From Nocardia cyriacigeorgica (GTDB taxonomy: Bacteria > Actinomycetota > Actinomycetes > Mycobacteriales > Mycobacteriaceae), in NCBI RefSeq assembly GCF_029868385.1, contig NZ_JARWNX010000018.1:27095-91094 (forward strand): DNA of 64,000 nt, read 5' to 3'. The notes beneath the pieces are model-generated. The model saw nothing but the letters and a program-made list of their open reading frames with translations. It was not told where the DNA came from and made no database searches. Position numbers and translations under genes: made by a program. Positions 25,592-33,782 of this stretch are shown here, one piece after another (position 1 is the stretch's first letter; every line of letters begins with the position of its first letter).

Positions 25592-26710
25592 GTGGAGACA
25601 ACGCACAACGTGGGCGAGGAGTCCCCGCGCGGCGCGCGTGTCGGAGTCGTTCGCGAAACCGGTGCGGGCGAGCGACGTGTCGCATTGGTGCCCAAGATCA
25701 TTCCGGCTCTGGCGAAACAGGGCGTGCAGGTGGTCGTGGAGTCCGGTGCCGGGCTCGGCGCGCTCATCCCCGACGAGGCCTATGTGGAGGCCGGCGCGAC
25801 CATCGGTGATCCGTGGTCGGCCGAGGTCGTGGTGAAGGTCGCCCCGCCGAGCGATGCCGAGGTGGCGAAGCTGACCTCGGGGCAGACCTTGATCGGGTTC
25901 CTGGCGCCGCGCAATGCCGACAACCAGATCGGCGCGCTGAAATCGGCAGGGGTGCAGGCCTTCGCGGTGGAGGCGATCCCGCGGATCTCGCGTGCGCAGG
26001 TGATGGACGCGCTGTCCTCACAGGCGAATGTGGCCGGCTACAAGGCCGTGTTGCTCGCGGCCTCGGAGTCGACCCGGTTCTTCCCGATGCTCACCACCGC
26101 GGCGGGCACCGTGAAGCCCGCGACCGTGCTGGTGCTCGGTGTGGGTGTGGCCGGTTTGCAGGCGTTGGCCACGGCCAAGCGGCTCGGCGGGCGCACCACC
26201 GGTTACGACGTGCGTCCCGAGGTGGCCGATCAGGTGCGTTCGGTGGGTTCGCAGTGGCTGGATCTGGGGATCGACGCCGCCGGTGAGGGTGGGTACGCCC
26301 GTGAACTCACCGAGGAGGAGAAGGCGCAGCAGCAACAGGCCCTCGAAGACGCGATCAAGGGCTTCGATGTCGTGATCACCACCGCGCTGGTGCCAGGACG
26401 TCCGGCGCCGCGTCTGGTGACCGCCGCCGCGGTGGAGGGGATGAAGCCCGGCAGCGTGATCGTCGATCTGGCCGGTGAGACCGGTGGCAACTGCGAGCTG
26501 ACCGAGCCCGGTGCGACCGTCGTCAAGCACGGCGTGACGATCTGCTCGCCGCTGAACCTGCCCGCGACGATGCCCGAGCATGCCAGCGAGCTGTACTCGA
26601 AGAACATTGCGGCGCTGCTGGAACTGATGCTGGTCGACGGCAAGCTCGCCCCTGATTTCGACGATCAGGTGCTCGCCGATTCCTGCGTGACGCGTGAGGT
26701 GGAGAACTGA
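25592..26710 (+). CDS. pntAA: NAD(P) transhydrogenase subunit alpha 1 (soluble NAD-binding domain)
   Basis: Domain I of proton-translocating transhydrogenase, which reduces NADP+ with NADH at the expense of the proton gradient. Seen over 372 aa: RVGVVRETGAGERRVALVP, ISRAQVMDALSSQANVAGYKAVLLAA, the NAD-binding Rossmann loop VLVLGVGVAGLQALATAKRLG, the mobile-loop region around ITTALVPGRPAPRLV and DLAGETGGNCELTEPG. It contains no membrane helices, as in the three-subunit bacterial form. GTG start at 25592 after AAGGAAG. Its stop overlaps the pntAB start by one base (TGATG). Confidence 0.95.
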   Translation: METTHNVGEESPRGARVGVVRETGAGERRVALVPKIIPALAKQGVQVVVESGAGLGALIPDEAYVEAGATIGDPWSAEVVVKVAPPSDAEVAKLTSGQTLIGFLAPRNADNQIGALKSAGVQAFAVEAIPRISRAQVMDALSSQANVAGYKAVLLAASESTRFFPMLTTAAGTVKPATVLVLGVGVAGLQALATAKRLGGRTTGYDVRPEVADQVRSVGSQWLDLGIDAAGEGGYARELTEEEKAQQQQALEDAIKGFDVVITTALVPGRPAPRLVTAAAVEGMKPGSVIVDLAGETGGNCELTEPGATVVKHGVTICSPLNLPATMPEHASELYSKNIAALLELMLVDGKLAPDFDDQVLADSCVTREVEN

Positions 26711-27024
26711 TGTACACCGAACTGCTTGCCAATATCGCGATCCTGGTGCTGTCGGGCTTCGTCGGCTTCGCGGTCATCTCCAAGGTGCCCAATACCCTGC
26801 ACACTCCGCTGATGTCGGGTACCAACGCCATCCACGGCATCGTCGTGCTCGGCGCGCTGGTGACCCTCGGCAAGGTCGAGGACCCGTCGGTGGGGATGCA
26901 GATCATCCTGTTCGTCGCCGTCGTATTCGGAACCCTGAACGTCATCGGTGGTTTCGTGGTGACCGACCGCATGCTCGGCATGTTCAAGGGCAAGAAGCCG
27001 GCTGCGCAGAAGGCGAGCGAGTAA
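26710..27024 (+). CDS. pntAB: NAD(P) transhydrogenase subunit alpha 2 (membrane)
   Basis: Small membrane subunit (104 aa) of the three-part transhydrogenase. Seen: three hydrophobic helices, NIAILVLSGFVGFAVISKVP at the start, then TPLMSGTNAIHGIVVLGALV and a last helix in IILFVAVVFGTLNVIGGFVV, ending with a lysine-rich tail. The NTLHTPLMSGTNAIHG segment is the hallmark of the family. It sits between pntAA (1-base overlap) and pntB (4-bp gap) in one operon. Confidence 0.95.
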   Translation: MYTELLANIAILVLSGFVGFAVISKVPNTLHTPLMSGTNAIHGIVVLGALVTLGKVEDPSVGMQIILFVAVVFGTLNVIGGFVVTDRMLGMFKGKKPAAQKASE

Positions 27025-27028
27025 ACCG

Positions 27029-28450
27029 ATGGACAACCTGGTCAATATTCTCTACATCGTCGCGTTCTCGCTGTTCATCTACGGTCTGATGGGCCTGACC
27101 GGCCCGAAGACCGCGGTGCGCGGCAACTGGATCGCCGCCGCCGGTATGGGTATCGCGGTCGTCGCGACTCTGATCGCCGTGCGCGACACCGGTAACTGGA
27201 TCCTCATCATCGCCGGCCTCGTGGTCGGTGTCGTGCTGGGTGTGCCGCCGGCCAAGTTCACCAAGATGACCGAAATGCCCCAGCTGGTCGCGGCATTCAA
27301 CGGTGTCGGTGGCGGCACCGTCGCGCTGATCGCCTGGGCGGAATTCCTGGACACCACCGGGTTCTCGAACTTCCAGCACGGCGAGGAACCGACCGTGCAC
27401 ATCGTGATCGGTTCGCTGTTCGCGGCCGTCATCGGTTCGATCTCGTTCTGGGGTTCGCTGATCGCCTTCGGCAAGTTGCAGGAGATCCTGCCCGGTCGTC
27501 CGATCGGGTTGGGCAAGCTCCAGCAGCCGTTGAACCTGCTGTTGCTGGTCGGTGCGATCGCGGCCGCCGTATTCATCGGCGTGAAGGCCGCCGACGGTGG
27601 CGCCTCGCAGTGGTGGATGGTCGCGGTGCTTGTGCTCGCGGGCATCCTCGGCCTGATGGTCGTGCTGCCCATCGGTGGCGCCGATATGCCCGTGGTGATC
27701 TCGCTGCTCAACGCCCTCACCGGTCTGTCCGCCGCGGCGGCGGGTCTGGCGTTGAACAACACCGCCATGATCGTGGCGGGCATGATCGTCGGCGCGTCCG
27801 GCACCATCCTCACCAACCTGATGGCCAAGGCGATGAACCGGTCCATCCCGGCGATCGTGGCCGGTGGGTTCGGTGGTGGCGGTGGCGCCGCGGCCGCCTC
27901 CGGTAGCGGTGAGGCCAAGCAGGCCAAGGCCACCTCCGCCGCCGACGCCGCGATCCAGATGGCCTACGCCAACCAGGTCATCGTGGTGCCCGGCTACGGT
28001 ATGGCCGTGGCCCAGGCCCAGCACGCGGTCAAGGAGATGGCGGCTCTGCTCGAGGCCAAGGGTGTCGAGGTCAAATACGCCATCCATCCGGTCGCCGGTC
28101 GGATGCCCGGCCATATGAACGTGCTGCTGGCCGAGGCCGAGGTGTCCTACGACGCCATGAAGGAAATGGACGATATCAACGGCGAGTTCTCCCGCACCGA
28201 TGTCGCCCTCATCATCGGCGCCAACGATGTCACCAACCCGTCGGCCCGCGAGGACGCCAACAGCCCCATCTACGGCATGCCCGTCCTCAACGTCGACCAC
28301 GCGAAATCGGTCATCGTGCTCAAACGCTCGATGAACTCCGGCTTCGCCGGTATCGACAACCCGCTGTTCTACGCCGATCACACCTCCATGTTGTTCGGCG
28401 ACGCCAAGAAGTCCGTCGGTGAGGTCACCGAGGAACTGAAAGCGCTGTAG
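27029..28450 (+). CDS. pntB: NAD(P) transhydrogenase subunit beta
   Basis: Membrane subunit (473 aa) with many helices forming the proton channel and a C-terminal NADP(H)-binding domain. Seen: LVNILYIVAFSLFIYGLMGLTGP, KMTEMPQLVAAFNGVGGG, GGADMPVVISLLNALTGLSAAA, TNLMAKAMNRSIPAIVAGGFGG, then VIVVPGYGMAVAQAQHAVKEMA and IIGANDVTNPSA with VLKRSMNSGFAGIDNPLF, the classic domain III NADP loop. The operon ends here with the strong hairpin at 28467-28510. Confidence 0.96.
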   Translation: MDNLVNILYIVAFSLFIYGLMGLTGPKTAVRGNWIAAAGMGIAVVATLIAVRDTGNWILIIAGLVVGVVLGVPPAKFTKMTEMPQLVAAFNGVGGGTVALIAWAEFLDTTGFSNFQHGEEPTVHIVIGSLFAAVIGSISFWGSLIAFGKLQEILPGRPIGLGKLQQPLNLLLLVGAIAAAVFIGVKAADGGASQWWMVAVLVLAGILGLMVVLPIGGADMPVVISLLNALTGLSAAAAGLALNNTAMIVAGMIVGASGTILTNLMAKAMNRSIPAIVAGGFGGGGGAAAASGSGEAKQAKATSAADAAIQMAYANQVIVVPGYGMAVAQAQHAVKEMAALLEAKGVEVKYAIHPVAGRMPGHMNVLLAEAEVSYDAMKEMDDINGEFSRTDVALIIGANDVTNPSAREDANSPIYGMPVLNVDHAKSVIVLKRSMNSGFAGIDNPLFYADHTSMLFGDAKKSVGEVTEELKAL

Positions 28451-28466
28451 GACTGCCCGCTTCACC

Positions 28467-28510
28467 AACACGTCGGCCCCCGTGCGGAATCGCACGGGGG
28501 CCGACGTGTT
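28467..28510 (+). terminator. Terminator hairpin after pntB
   Basis: A perfect 20-bp stem (AACACGTCGGCCCCCGTGCG paired with its complement) closed by a GAAT tetraloop, 16 bp after the pntB stop. The arms end in AACA/TGTT; no long T-run is present. It may also serve the convergent tetR gene that ends at 28541. Confidence 0.8.
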
Positions 28511-28540
28511 GCGGGACCCCTCGCCGACGGGTCGGCCATG

Positions 28541-29083
28541 CTATGTCGACGGACTCGTGTACAGCCCGTCGATGACGATCTCGAGCAGTCGGTGCGGTTC
28601 GTCGAGGGCGGCATCGGATCGCGCCGGGGCCAAGGCAATACCGACGACGAGCTGAATCACCTGGCTCGGTGTGACATCCGCGCGCGCCCCACCCTCGCGC
28701 TGGGCCAGGGCGAGCATATTCGCGGCCGCGCCGTGAATTCTGGCGTGGCAATCGAACCCGAGGTCGTCGCCGGCGAGCGTGGCGCCGCCGAGACCGTGGT
28801 CGGTGCGGGCGTGGACGAGGAACGCGTGCAACCACTGGCGCAGCGCCGAATCCGGGTCGGTGGTGGCCAGTTCGTCCGCGCGGGCGCACAATGCGTCGAC
28901 CCGGTCGCCCACGATGGCGGCCTGTAGCGCCTGGCGATTCGGAAAATGCCGGTAGAGCGTGCCTGGGCCGACGCCTGCGCGCCGGGCGATGTCGTTGAGC
29001 GAGGCCTCGGGTCCGTCCGCGGCGAACGCATCGGCCGCGGCGGCAAGAATCCGTTCGTAGTTTCGCTGCGCATCGGCTCTCAT
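28541..29083 (-). CDS. TetR-family transcriptional regulator
   Basis: TetR repressor of 180 aa. Seen: RILAAAADAFAADGPEASLNDIARRAGVGPGTLYRHFPNRQALQ as DNA-binding domain, then a ligand domain with WLHAFLVHARTDHGLGG, resembling the SACE_7040-type group with a C-terminal TetR_C domain. It is divergent from the LLM oxidoreductase gene and two perfect palindromes lie between them, so it most likely represses that gene and itself. Convergent with the pntB terminator. Confidence 0.9.
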   Translation of the reverse strand: MRADAQRNYERILAAAADAFAADGPEASLNDIARRAGVGPGTLYRHFPNRQALQAAIVGDRVDALCARADELATTDPDSALRQWLHAFLVHARTDHGLGGATLAGDDLGFDCHARIHGAAANMLALAQREGGARADVTPSQVIQLVVGIALAPARSDAALDEPHRLLEIVIDGLYTSPST

Positions 29084-29100
29084 GCCTGTCCCTTGTTATC

Positions 29101-29149
29101 CGGAGAAGTTCTCCGTAATGTACTCCCCGATAAACGGAGAGCCTCTCCG
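29101..29149. promoter_or_regulatory. Two palindromic operators between tetR and the LLM oxidoreductase gene
   Basis: CGGAGAAGTTCTCCG (29101-29115) and CGGAGAGCCTCTCCG (29135-29149) are both perfect 15-bp palindromes sharing CGGAGA/TCTCCG arms, with centres 34 bp apart. They fill the 91-bp space between the divergent genes, which is the usual setting for TetR autoregulation. Confidence 0.75.
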
Positions 29150-29174
29150 GTAAAAGGATGGCGGGAGTTGTGAG

Positions 29175-30092
29175 ATGACAGATCGACAGTTGGGTCCCCT
29201 CGGTATCTGGACTTTCGCCTTCGAGAATCAGTCCGCGGGGCGGGTGCGCGAGGCGGCGGCCGAACTCGAGGACATCGGTTACGGCGCGGTGTGGTTCGGT
29301 GAGGCGATGGGCCGTGACGCGGTGGGGCAGGCGTGGCTGCTGCTCTCGGCGACCGAGCGCATGGTGGTCGCCAGTGGGATCGCCAATATCGCGTTCCGGG
29401 ATCCGATCGCTATGGCGACCGCCGAACGCACCCTCGGCGAGGCGTTTCCCGGCCGTTTCGTGCTCGGCCTCGGCGGCCAGCGCGTCGGCGGGCAGACCGG
29501 AGTGCTGGACGGGTATCCGATGCCACCGATCGGCGCCAAGCCGTTGACCGCCGTGCGTGAGTACCTGAACGCCATGGACGCCGTACCGAAACATGGTCCG
29601 GTTCCCGACCCGGCGCCGCGTCGGATGCTTGCTGCGCTCGGCCCGAAGATGCTGGAACTGGCCGCCGAACGAACGTGGGGCGCGCACCCGTACTTCGTTC
29701 CCGTCGAACACACCGAGCTGGCGCGCCGCACGATCGGCCCCGACTCGACGCTCGCGGTCGAGCAGGCTGTGGTGTTGGATACCGATCGCAGTCGTGCCAG
29801 GGAGGTCGCCCGTGCGCATGTCGCCGGATATGTCACAACGGCGCCGCACCAGCAGGCGAACATCCGGAGGTTCGGCTACGGCGATGCCGATATCGTCGGC
29901 GGGCCCAGCGACCGCCTGGTGGACGCGATCGTGGCCTACGGCGACCTCGACGCCATCGATCGCCGTATCCGCGCCCACCTGGACGCGGGCGCCGACCATG
30001 TGTGCCTCCAGGTCCTGACGGCCGAGCCGGGCATGCTGCCGTTGCCCCAGTGGCGCGAACTCGCCGGGCTCATCCCCGTCGGAGCCGCCTGA
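29175..30092 (+). CDS. LLM-class F420-dependent oxidoreductase
   Basis: Luciferase-like flavin/F420-type oxidoreductase of 305 aa, resembling the TIGR03620 group. Seen: LGPLGIWTFAFENQSAGRVREAAAELEDIGYGAVWFGEA, ATERMVVASGIANIAFRDP, AERTLGEAFPGRFVLGLGGQR, and a C-terminal stretch LDAIDRRIRAHLDAGADHVCLQVL typical of the family. Binding of F420 and not FMN is inferred from actinobacterial relatives. The substrate is unknown. It is divergent from a TetR gene with paired operators between them, so it is probably inducible. Confidence 0.88.
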   Translation: MTDRQLGPLGIWTFAFENQSAGRVREAAAELEDIGYGAVWFGEAMGRDAVGQAWLLLSATERMVVASGIANIAFRDPIAMATAERTLGEAFPGRFVLGLGGQRVGGQTGVLDGYPMPPIGAKPLTAVREYLNAMDAVPKHGPVPDPAPRRMLAALGPKMLELAAERTWGAHPYFVPVEHTELARRTIGPDSTLAVEQAVVLDTDRSRAREVARAHVAGYVTTAPHQQANIRRFGYGDADIVGGPSDRLVDAIVAYGDLDAIDRRIRAHLDAGADHVCLQVLTAEPGMLPLPQWRELAGLIPVGAA

Positions 30093-30146
30093 GAAATTCA
30101 TCACCGCGCCGATAATCGCTGGACGATCGTCGTCCGAGCGCGAAGC

Positions 30147-31301
30147 ATGGTGGCGGTGTTCGACCACAGTGAAGCTCTGCGGCTGGTCGGTCCACCGGCG
30201 GCGTCCGCGGATGCCACCGGCGGTCTCGACTGGTCGGTCCGGCTCGACTCCTACTACTCCGCCCGTGACGTTCTCGACGTGCTCGCCCTGACGCCGTTCG
30301 CGCGCGGTGCGCTGCCCTGCTATCGGAAGGTGCATCTGGAACGGGTCCGCCCGCAGGCACTGCTGCGGCCAGCGGGGGCGACCGTATCGCGGATGATCAA
30401 CGACGGTGGCAGCGTCTCGGTCCTGGTGCACGGTGACGGATGGACGTTGCGATCCGATCGCTGGGAAGACCGCAGCGGCGTCGTCGAGGTGATGGCGGTC
30501 GACGACGAGCTGGCCGAACGGATCATGACCGAGTCGATCCAGGACGCGGTGGAGGAGACCAGCTCCGACGATGTGATCAAGATGGGGTTCTGGCATCTCG
30601 ACGAGCAGCAGGGCCCGCGCCGGCGGGTGCTCGACGTATCGACCCCGGCGTGGGCCGATATCCGCGCCAATTACGCGGCACCCGTGGCGGCCACCCTCGA
30701 TCGGCTCATGGCGCTCGGTGCAGCCGAGGTCCGCGGCCGGTTGCTGCTGCTGCACGGCCCGCCGGGTACCGGGAAGACGACCGCGCTACGTGCGCTCGCG
30801 CGTTCCTGGGGGCAGTGGTGCCAGGCCGACTGCGTACTCGACCCCGAGGTCTTGTTCTCCCGGCCGGGATATCTGATGTCGGCGACGATGGGAGCCGACG
30901 GCGGGGAGCAGGGTGCGGGCCGCTGGCGGCTGCTGGTATTGGAGGACTGTGACGAGCTGATTCGCGCCGAGGCGAAAGAATCCGCGGGCCAAGGCCTTTC
31001 CCGGCTGCTGAATCTGACCGACGGGATGCTCGGCCAGGGCCGGGATGTGCTGGTCGCGATCACCACCAACGAGGATCTGTCGCGATTGCATCCCGCAGTC
31101 ACCCGGCCGGGGCGCTGTCTTGCCCAGCTCGAGGTGGGGCGGTTGAGCCAGGCGGAATCGCGGGTCTGGCTCGGTGCGCAGGCCGACCGGGTCGAGGTGC
31201 CCGCGGCGGGCGCGTCGCTGGCCGAACTCATCGCCCTTCGCGATGGCGCCGAGCGGATCGCGACCCTGCCCACACCGGTCGAATCGGGAATGTATCTGTA
31301 A
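30147..31301 (+). CDS. AAA+ ATPase with N-terminal DUF5925-like domain
   Basis: Protein of 384 aa. N-terminal 150 residues (DSYYSARDVLDVLALTPFARGALPCYRKVHLERVRP) match an uncharacterised domain I recall as DUF5925. The C-terminal half is an AAA domain: Walker A LLHGPPGTGKTTALRALAR (about residues 203-215), Walker B LLVLEDCDELIR, sensor-1 type VLVAITTNEDLSRLHPAVTRPGR with an arginine finger. No membrane or protease domain is present. It stands alone between the LLM gene (54-bp gap) and a reductase. Its client is unknown. Confidence 0.82.
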   Translation: MVAVFDHSEALRLVGPPAASADATGGLDWSVRLDSYYSARDVLDVLALTPFARGALPCYRKVHLERVRPQALLRPAGATVSRMINDGGSVSVLVHGDGWTLRSDRWEDRSGVVEVMAVDDELAERIMTESIQDAVEETSSDDVIKMGFWHLDEQQGPRRRVLDVSTPAWADIRANYAAPVAATLDRLMALGAAEVRGRLLLLHGPPGTGKTTALRALARSWGQWCQADCVLDPEVLFSRPGYLMSATMGADGGEQGAGRWRLLVLEDCDELIRAEAKESAGQGLSRLLNLTDGMLGQGRDVLVAITTNEDLSRLHPAVTRPGRCLAQLEVGRLSQAESRVWLGAQADRVEVPAAGASLAELIALRDGAERIATLPTPVESGMYL

Positions 31302-31384
31302 CCGATCGCACTGAGTGGCAGCGGTTTTCGCTGTAGGCCGCGTCGCGCGGGCCGATGGCGCTCGACCGCTGTTATCGTCTCCGC

Positions 31385-31834
31385 ATGCCGAGTTTCGGAG
31401 CGACACTGTTGCGGACGCGGTGGTTCGTCCGGGCGCCCATCGTGGTGTTCCGGGCCCGGCTCGGATTTCTGTTCGGCGGCCGGTTGCTGCTGCTCGAGCA
31501 TATCGGCAGAACCTCAGGGCAGGTGCGATACGTGGTGCTGGAGACGGTGGACCGGCCCGACACCGACACCGTCGTCATCGCCTCGGGATTCGGGGAGAGC
31601 TCGCAGTGGTATCGGAATCTGCTGGCCGAACCACGATGCCGGGTGAGTATCGGATGGCGGTATCGGACCGCGGCGATGGCACGCATGCTCGATATCGAGG
31701 AGACCGCGGCGGTGCTGGCCGGCTATCGGGTCCGCCATCCCAAGGCGTATCAGGAACTGAGCGGCGTCATCGCCGAAACGACCGGGCGCGATATCGATAC
31801 GGTGCCGATGGTCGAACTGTCGATGCGGGCGTGA
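31385..31834 (+). CDS. Deazaflavin (F420)-dependent nitroreductase-family protein
   Basis: Small split-barrel protein (149 aa) of the Ddn/FDOR-A type. Seen: PIVVFRARLGFLFGGRLLLLEHIGRTSGQVRYVVLE, containing the R-x-SG-x-R phosphate-binding motif, then VIASGFGESSQWYRNLLAEPRCRVSIG, and ELSGVIAETTGRDIDTVPMVEL. Family members use F420H2 to reduce quinones, nitro-compounds or biliverdin. Start ATG 31385 (MPSFGATLLRTRW) is chosen because upstream residues do not match the family. Confidence 0.86.
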   Translation: MPSFGATLLRTRWFVRAPIVVFRARLGFLFGGRLLLLEHIGRTSGQVRYVVLETVDRPDTDTVVIASGFGESSQWYRNLLAEPRCRVSIGWRYRTAAMARMLDIEETAAVLAGYRVRHPKAYQELSGVIAETTGRDIDTVPMVELSMRA

Positions 31835-31849
31835 GGGAGCCTGCGGCCG

Positions 31850-33058
31850 TCATCCGGCGGCGTGCTTTTCCGATCTGGCCGCCGATGGGGCGACCACCCC
31901 GGCGAACACACCACACAGCACCACGATCGCCAGCGGCACCACGAACGTCGCGGTGAGCGGCACCAGCGCCGTCAGCCAGCCGATCACCGCCGGTCCGGCG
32001 AGCAGACCCACATAACCGATACTGAACACCCGCGACATATCCGTTGCCGCGCTGCCGGAACCGAGATTGCCGGCTGCGGTGAAGATCTGCGGGATGCCAC
32101 CGGAGAGTCCGAGTCCACACAGCGCCCAGCCGAACAGCGTCAACCCCACCCACGGCGACAGCAGGATCAGCAGCAGCCCGATCGCCGCCAGCAGGCAGCC
32201 GTAGCGCACCACCGCCACCCGACCGAACGCGCCGCTGATCCGGTCGGCGGTCAGGCGCCCGGCCGTCATGGTCACCGAGAAAGCGCCGAAAGCCAATGCG
32301 GCGGTGGATTCGTCGGTGCCGAGATGTTCGCGCATCTGGAGCGTGCTCCAGTCGTTGGCCACACCCTCGGTGAGCAGTAGACCGAAAGCCAGCGCGGCCA
32401 GCGCCCATACCGCGCGCGGGCTGCGCCGCGTGCGGGGCGCGTCGGCCTCGTGCTGTGGTGCGGCGTGCGGCAACAGCCGCGGCAGGCAGGCAAGCACGAT
32501 GACGACACCGCCGGCCGCGGCCAGCGACATCGTCAGCACGGGCGACCAGCCGATCCGCAGGGTCAGCGCGCCGACCAGCGCACCCAGCAGCCCGCCGCCG
32601 GAGAACAAGGCGTGGAACGCCGACATGATGGGGCGGCGATACTCCCGTTCCACATGCACCGCTTGGGTATTCATCGACACATCGAGTGCGCCGTTGCCGA
32701 AACCGAACGCGCCGAGCGCCACTGCCAGCGTCACCGGCCCCATTGCCAGCCCCGGCCCGACCACGCAGACCGACGCCGTCAGCCCCGCCACCCCGACCAA
32801 GGCCCGGCTACCGAACCGATCCGCCAGTGGTCCCGCCAGCCGCATCCCCACGATGCCCGCGCCCGCCATCAACAGGATGAACATGCCGAGCGTGGAATGG
32901 GAGACGCCGGTTCGTTCGGTGATCGACGGGATATGCACCACCCACATGGCGAGCAGGAACCCGTTGAGCCCGAAGACGGTGAACACCGCGGCGCGCGCCA
33001 GCCGCACCATCGGGTCGATCCCCGATGCGGTCGCCGAGCCGACAGCGCCGCGGCTCAT
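31850..33058 (-). CDS. MFS transporter
   Basis: Twelve-helix major facilitator of 402 aa. Seen: AVFTVFGLNGFLLAMWVVHIPSI as helix 1, the A-like loop GPLADRFGSRALVG between helices 2 and 3, a central cytoplasmic loop with HAAPQHEADAPRTRRSPRA, and FSVTMTAGRLTADRISGAFGR in the second half. It resembles YbjJ/FucP-like MFS groups, and the substrate cannot be assigned. ATG 33058 overlaps the stop of the upstream gene (33055) by 4 bp, so the two are coupled. Confidence 0.88.
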   Translation of the reverse strand: MSRGAVGSATASGIDPMVRLARAAVFTVFGLNGFLLAMWVVHIPSITERTGVSHSTLGMFILLMAGAGIVGMRLAGPLADRFGSRALVGVAGLTASVCVVGPGLAMGPVTLAVALGAFGFGNGALDVSMNTQAVHVEREYRRPIMSAFHALFSGGGLLGALVGALTLRIGWSPVLTMSLAAAGGVVIVLACLPRLLPHAAPQHEADAPRTRRSPRAVWALAALAFGLLLTEGVANDWSTLQMREHLGTDESTAALAFGAFSVTMTAGRLTADRISGAFGRVAVVRYGCLLAAIGLLLILLSPWVGLTLFGWALCGLGLSGGIPQIFTAAGNLGSGSAATDMSRVFSIGYVGLLAGPAVIGWLTALVPLTATFVVPLAIVVLCGVFAGVVAPSAARSEKHAAG

Positions 33059-33639
33059 CGCTCCGCCGGATCGCCATCGATCGTGAGGCGGGCGGGACTG
33101 TCGGCCACGGCCATCGCCCAGGCACGGAATTCGGTGAGATCGCCGAGACCGGCACGCAACTGCTCCGAGACGAAACGGCTGGTGGCGGCCTCGAACAGAT
33201 CGCGGAGTCCGAGATGGACCCATTCCCAGACCAGCGCGTTGTAGGCGTCGACCACCGGGCCGACCCGTTCGCGGATGCGCGCGACCTCGTCGGCGTCGAT
33301 GCCCACGCGTTCGAGTCTGGCGATGGTGGCGCGCTGATCGTGATCGGAGAACTCGGTGTCGAGATACGGTTCGAGCAGCTCGGCCCAGACGTCGAAGCGG
33401 CGAACGATCGGAATCGAATGCGCCGCGCAGAATCCGCCCAGCTCCGCACGCTGGGTCGCGGATACGAAGAGCGTGATGCCGGTGCGGGTGCGGATCTCGG
33501 GTGGGATGGCGGCCGGGTCGGCGTCGCGGATATCGGCCGCGGACACCTCGTGCCCGTCGGCGGGCAGATCAGCGGCGGACAGATGCTCGTCGCCGAAGCG
33601 CACGCGGTCGCCGGTGAATGTGGCTTCGAGTCCCATCAT
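33055..33639 (-). CDS. Hypothetical protein, 194 aa
   Basis: Family not recognised. The protein begins MMGLEATFTGDRVRFGDEHL and is acidic; the middle has RTRTGITLFVSATQRAELGGF, and the C-terminal half is helical with DHDQRATIARLERVGIDADEVARIRERVG. No membrane segment. The start at 33639 (ATGATG) is chosen over 33678 because the upstream residues look non-coding. It overlaps the downstream MFS gene by 4 bp (ATGA), suggesting a joint function, perhaps sensing or handling the transported compound (speculative). Confidence 0.65.
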   Translation of the reverse strand: MMGLEATFTGDRVRFGDEHLSAADLPADGHEVSAADIRDADPAAIPPEIRTRTGITLFVSATQRAELGGFCAAHSIPIVRRFDVWAELLEPYLDTEFSDHDQRATIARLERVGIDADEVARIRERVGPVVDAYNALVWEWVHLGLRDLFEAATSRFVSEQLRAGLGDLTEFRAWAMAVADSPARLTIDGDPAER

Positions 33640-33782
33640 CGGTAATCGCCCCCTCGTCGTTGCCTTCCATAGTGGCATCTCCCCGGTGCGGGCGCTGCGA
33701 CCTGTTCCCCACGCTGGCGTCTGGACCCGCGCATCGACTCGGCCGTGCTGTGCCGGACGGCATCAGGTCGTACAGTGAGGGC

